Position numbers and translations under genes: made by a program
Shown here: in pieces, positions 61,324 to 64,000 of the stretch
Numbering within the stretch: the first letter of the stretch is position 1
Layout: every line of letters starts with the position of its first letter
The notes under the pieces: model-generated
The model's database searches: none
The model's input: only the letters and a program-made list of their open reading frames with translations
What the model was told of the DNA's origin: nothing
Source of the DNA: Parapedobacter deserti
Lineage (GTDB): Bacteria; Bacteroidota; Bacteroidia; Sphingobacteriales; Sphingobacteriaceae
NCBI RefSeq assembly: GCF_042646065.1
Contig: NZ_JBHRTA010000038.1
Span: 1-64,000, forward strand
DNA: 64,000 bases
Direction: 5' to 3'

Positions 61324-61334
61324 AGCCGGGGTTT
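61308..61334. terminator. Hairpin terminator enclosing the susD stop codon
   Basis: An 11-bp perfect stem (AAACCCCGGCT / AGCCGGGGTTT) with a five-base ACTGA loop; the TGA stop of susD is split between the loop (TGA at 61321-61323) and the start of the right arm. Only three T follow on the plus strand, so it may be weak in that direction; the minus-strand side has TTTT. It separates susD from the convergent typA. Confidence 0.68.
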
Positions 61335-61356
61335 GCCTATATGATAATAAAGTCTG

Positions 61357-63162
61357 CTATTGGAATTTCTTCGCGTTGACCTTCCGCTCGTTTTCCGTGA
61401 GGTATATCTTGCGTAGCCGGATGCTCTTGGGCGTTACCTCGATGTATTCATCCGCCTGAATGTATTCCATGGATTCTTCCAGTGAAAATTTAATGGCTGG
61501 GGCGATACGTACATTGTCGTCGCTGCCGGAAGCACGCATGTTTGTCAACTGCTTCCCCTTCACCAAATTAACCACAAGGTCATTGTCGCGGATGTGTTCG
61601 CCAACGATCTGTCCCTCATAGATTTCCACACCTGGCTCTACAAAGAAACGGCCCCGGTCCTGTAGCTTGTCAATGGAGTAAGCCGTGGTTTGACCTTTTT
61701 CCATGGACACCAGCACGCCAGCCAGTCTTCCCGGTATTGGGCCCTTCCAGGGCTCATACGCCTTGAAACGGTGCGCCATTACGGCCTCACCCGCGGTAGC
61801 CGTAAGCACATTGTTCCGCAGGCCGATAATTCCCCGGGAAGGGATATCGAATTCGAGGTGCTGCATATCGCCCTTGGTTTCCATTACCAAGAGCTCTCCC
61901 TTGCGCTGGGTAACCAATTCGATGACTTTGCCCGATACTTCAGCGGGAACGTCGACCACCATTGTTTCGATCGGCTCGCATTTCACACCGTCGATTTCTT
62001 TAACGATGACCTGCGGCTGGCCAACCTGCAACTCGTACCCTTCGCGGCGCATGGTTTCGATCAGTACCGACAGGTGAAGGATACCCCTGCCGTACACCAG
62101 GTAAGAATCTGGCGATTCCGTCGGAACTACTTTGAGGGCCAGGTTCTTCTCCATTTCCTTATACAGCCGCTCCTGAAGATGGCGCGAGGTCACAAACTTG
62201 CCCTCTTTTCCGAAAAACGGGGAGTTGTTGATGGTGAAGAGCATATTCATCGTAGGTTCATCGATTTTGATGACCGCCAGCTGCTCCGGATTGTCAAAAT
62301 CTGCGATGGTATCACCGATGTCAAACCCGTCGATGCCCACGACGGCGCAGATATCGCCCGCTTTTACCTCCTCTACTTTCACGCGGCCCAGCCCCTCGAA
62401 GGTATGGAGTTCTTTCACCCGCGATTTCACCATCTTGCCGTCGCGTTTGACCAAGGTTACGGGCTGATTCTCCTTAATGATGCCCCGTGCCACACGCCCG
62501 ATGGCTATGCGACCCACGAAAGACGAATAATCCAACGAAGTAACCTGCATCTGCAAGGTTCCTTCTACATAAGGCGCCGCCGGAATGTGCTCCAGGATAG
62601 CTTCCAGCAGGTCCGTAAAATCTTCCTTGGGCTGCTTCCAGTCGGTCGACATCCACCCTTGTTTGGAAGACCCGTATAGCACCGGGAAATCAAGCTGATC
62701 CTCTGTGGCATCAAGGCTGTAGAACAGGTCGAACACCGCTTCATACACTTCGTCCGGGCGGCAGTTTTCCTTGTCGACCTTGTTGACCACAACGATTGGC
62801 TTAAGCCCTAAACCAAGTGCTTTTTGGGTCACGAAGCGGGTTTGCGGCATGGGCCCCTCAAAGGCATCCACCAAGAGGATCACCCCGTCTGCCATCTTCA
62901 GCACCCGTTCCACTTCCCCGCCGAAGTCGGCGTGGCCCGGTGTGTCAATGATATTTATCTTGACATCTTTGTAGCGGACCGCTACGTTCTTGGAAACGAT
63001 GGTGATCCCCCGTTCACGTTCGAGGTCATTGTTGTCCAGAATCAACTCTCCGGTTTGTTCGTTATCGCGGAAGAGGTTGGTGAAGTGGAGAATTTTGTCT
63101 ACCAGGGTGGTTTTGCCGTGGTCTACGTGTGCGATAATCGCGATATTTCTTGTTTTTTGCAT
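61357..63162 (-). CDS. typA: Ribosome-dependent GTPase TypA/BipA
   Basis: About 601 residues from the ATG at 63162 (the frame extends to 63210 without family match). G1 AHVDHGKTT at 11-19, G3 DTPGHADFGGEV near 73-84, G4 VVNKVDKEN near 127-135, then the EF-G-like domains and the C-terminal BipA domain ending KKFQ. It assists 50S assembly and stress-responsive translation. It converges on susD across the hairpin and has a -7 box upstream at 63198-63205. Confidence 0.97.
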   Translation of the reverse strand: MQKTRNIAIIAHVDHGKTTLVDKILHFTNLFRDNEQTGELILDNNDLERERGITIVSKNVAVRYKDVKINIIDTPGHADFGGEVERVLKMADGVILLVDAFEGPMPQTRFVTQKALGLGLKPIVVVNKVDKENCRPDEVYEAVFDLFYSLDATEDQLDFPVLYGSSKQGWMSTDWKQPKEDFTDLLEAILEHIPAAPYVEGTLQMQVTSLDYSSFVGRIAIGRVARGIIKENQPVTLVKRDGKMVKSRVKELHTFEGLGRVKVEEVKAGDICAVVGIDGFDIGDTIADFDNPEQLAVIKIDEPTMNMLFTINNSPFFGKEGKFVTSRHLQERLYKEMEKNLALKVVPTESPDSYLVYGRGILHLSVLIETMRREGYELQVGQPQVIVKEIDGVKCEPIETMVVDVPAEVSGKVIELVTQRKGELLVMETKGDMQHLEFDIPSRGIIGLRNNVLTATAGEAVMAHRFKAYEPWKGPIPGRLAGVLVSMEKGQTTAYSIDKLQDRGRFFVEPGVEIYEGQIVGEHIRDNDLVVNLVKGKQLTNMRASGSDDNVRIAPAIKFSLEESMEYIQADEYIEVTPKSIRLRKIYLTENERKVNAKKFQ

Positions 63163-63197
63163 CCCGGTGATGGGTATTTTTATTAAAATTGAGGGCG

Positions 63198-63205
63198 CAA
63201 AGGTA
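63198..63205 (-). promoter_or_regulatory. Putative -7 box (TACCTTTG) of typA
   Basis: A perfect TAnnTTTG on the minus strand, 35 bases before the ATG at 63162. No -33 TTTG at the ideal spacing. Confidence 0.5.
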
Positions 63206-63252
63206 AACAAAAACTATGAGAATCAGGAGTTTTTTTAACCATTGCGAGGCTT

Positions 63253-64000
63253 TTATATAACCTTCAGCGCTTTTCCTACTTTTGTAAATGCCGCAATGGC
63301 CTTATCAAGATGATGCTGCTCCTGTGCGGCTGATAACTGCACGCGGATACGGGCCTTGCCTTTGGGAACTACCGGATAATAGAAACCAATGACGTATATA
63401 CCTTCCTCGAGCATCCGCGCTGCAAATTCCTGTGCTAAGGGCGCTTCATAGAGCATCACCGGTACAATGGGGTGTACTCCGGGCTTGATATCAAACCCGG
63501 CTTCGGTCATTTTCTCGCGGAAATATCCCGTATTGTACTCCAGCTTGTCACGTAGTTCGGTGGTTTCACTCAGCATATCCAGCACAGCGATGGATGCCCC
63601 GGCAATAGCCGGAGCAAGGGTGTTGGAAAACAGGTAAGGGCGCGACCGCTGCCGCAGCATGTCGATGATCTCTTTCCGGCCGGAGGTGAATCCGCCGGAA
63701 GCGCCGCCAAGGGCTTTGCCCAAGGTGCCTGTAATGATATCTACCCGATCCATCACACCATGCAATTCATGCGTGCCCCGGCCTGTCTTGCCGATAAATC
63801 CCGTGCAATGCGACTCATCGATCATAACCAGGGCCTCGTACTTATCGGCCAGGTCGCAGATTTTCCCCAATGGCGCGATACTGCCGTCCATGGAAAATGC
63901 ACCGTCCGTGACGATGATGCGGTGGCGGGCAGACTGTGCTGCTTTGAGCTGCTCTTCCAAATCGGCCACATCGCAGTTTTTATAGCGAAAGCGCTGCGCC
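63253..64000 (-). CDS. kbl: Glycine C-acetyltransferase (2-amino-3-ketobutyrate CoA ligase), C-terminal part
   Basis: About 248 residues of the C-terminal part; the 5' end is cut by the window border, so the reading frame continues past 64000 (AQRFRYKNCDVADLEEQL is visible before the first apparent start). PLP-binding features: VTDGAFSMDGSIAPLGKIC, the MIDESHCTGFIGKTGRGTHE region with the Asp that contacts PLP, and the Schiff-base lysine in GTLGKALGGASGGFTSG. It cleaves 2-amino-3-ketobutyrate to glycine and acetyl-CoA in threonine breakdown. The close relative BioF/SPT cannot be fully excluded, but GKALGGASGG and TELRDKLEYNTGYFREKM fit KBL well. Confidence 0.9.
   Translation of the reverse strand, partial: AQRFRYKNCDVADLEEQLKAAQSARHRIIVTDGAFSMDGSIAPLGKICDLADKYEALVMIDESHCTGFIGKTGRGTHELHGVMDRVDIITGTLGKALGGASGGFTSGRKEIIDMLRQRSRPYLFSNTLAPAIAGASIAVLDMLSETTELRDKLEYNTGYFREKMTEAGFDIKPGVHPIVPVMLYEAPLAQEFAARMLEEGIYVIGFYYPVVPKGKARIRVQLSAAQEQHHLDKAIAAFTKVGKALKVI

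Noticed and set aside
63253..64000. Truncated kbl pseudogene
   Set aside because: The frame stays open to the window border and matches the family there, so it is cut by the window, not broken.
1..64000. CRISPR arrays, insertion sequences, restriction or toxin systems
   Set aside because: No regularly spaced repeats, transposase, Cas, nuclease or toxin-antitoxin motif was seen on either strand.

Overview
The window reads as one contiguous piece of a Bacteroidota chromosome, most likely a Sphingobacteriaceae-type soil or environmental bacterium close to Pedobacter/Parapedobacter. This is inference. It rests on two SusC/SusD pairs, a DUF5686 protein, DUF4293, a DUF4369-type TlpA thioredoxin, a single-chain glycyl-tRNA synthetase, promoters of the TTTG-N19/21-TAnnTTTG type, few Shine-Dalgarno sites, and a base composition near 50% GC. 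An aerobic FGE-type sulfatase-maturing enzyme points to an oxygen-using lifestyle. I see no insertion sequence, prophage, CRISPR array or integrase.

Layout. 0-5.3 kb: the 3' end of a 5S rRNA with its terminator, an FAD oxidoreductase, a formylglycine-generating lipoprotein next to a putative sulfate exporter, and a DUF2490 protein. 5.5-18.5 kb: a GH29 fucosidase lipoprotein, glyS, DUF2891, an AI-2E-type permease, a crotonase, DUF5686, a small stress-like group (receiver-only regulator, small membrane protein, HPF-like protein), and two tRNA modification genes (trhO, trmB) overlapping tail to tail. 18.6-28.8 kb: GDP-fucose synthase, an envelope trio (YtxH / holin-superfamily protein / unknown), a WecA-type transferase, ComM, an S9 peptidase with an SGLT-type symporter, and rhomboid. 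28.8-33.1 kb: rsfS-ftsH-LUD on the minus strand, then a radical SAM gene whose promoter lies inside a near-perfect 37-bp palindrome. 33.2-42.3 kb: birA, a two-gene DsbD, pfkA, TlpA, a LemA-TPM-TPM operon, a COG2509 flavoprotein and tRNA-Gly(CCC).

42.7-49.6 kb: a compact polysaccharide utilisation locus, susC-susD-DUF4945-DUF4185, sitting between the tRNA and the sufBCD operon. The DUF4185 protein is the most interesting gene. That family includes the GH183 endo-D-arabinanases that attack mycobacterial arabinan, and this protein carries two aspartates exactly 18 residues apart in the family core. 49.6-56.4 kb: sufBCD, an Lrp regulator, ung and small membrane or secreted proteins. 56.6-64 kb: a second susCD pair with no enzyme beside it, typA, and the 3' part of a glycine C-acetyltransferase cut by the window edge.

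Functional themes are outer-membrane glycan import, envelope and disulfide maintenance, protein quality control (FtsH, S9, rhomboid), Fe-S assembly, and RNA modification. Start codons were moved inward from the longest open frame wherever the family N-terminus, a promoter box or an overlap argued for it, and the entries say so.
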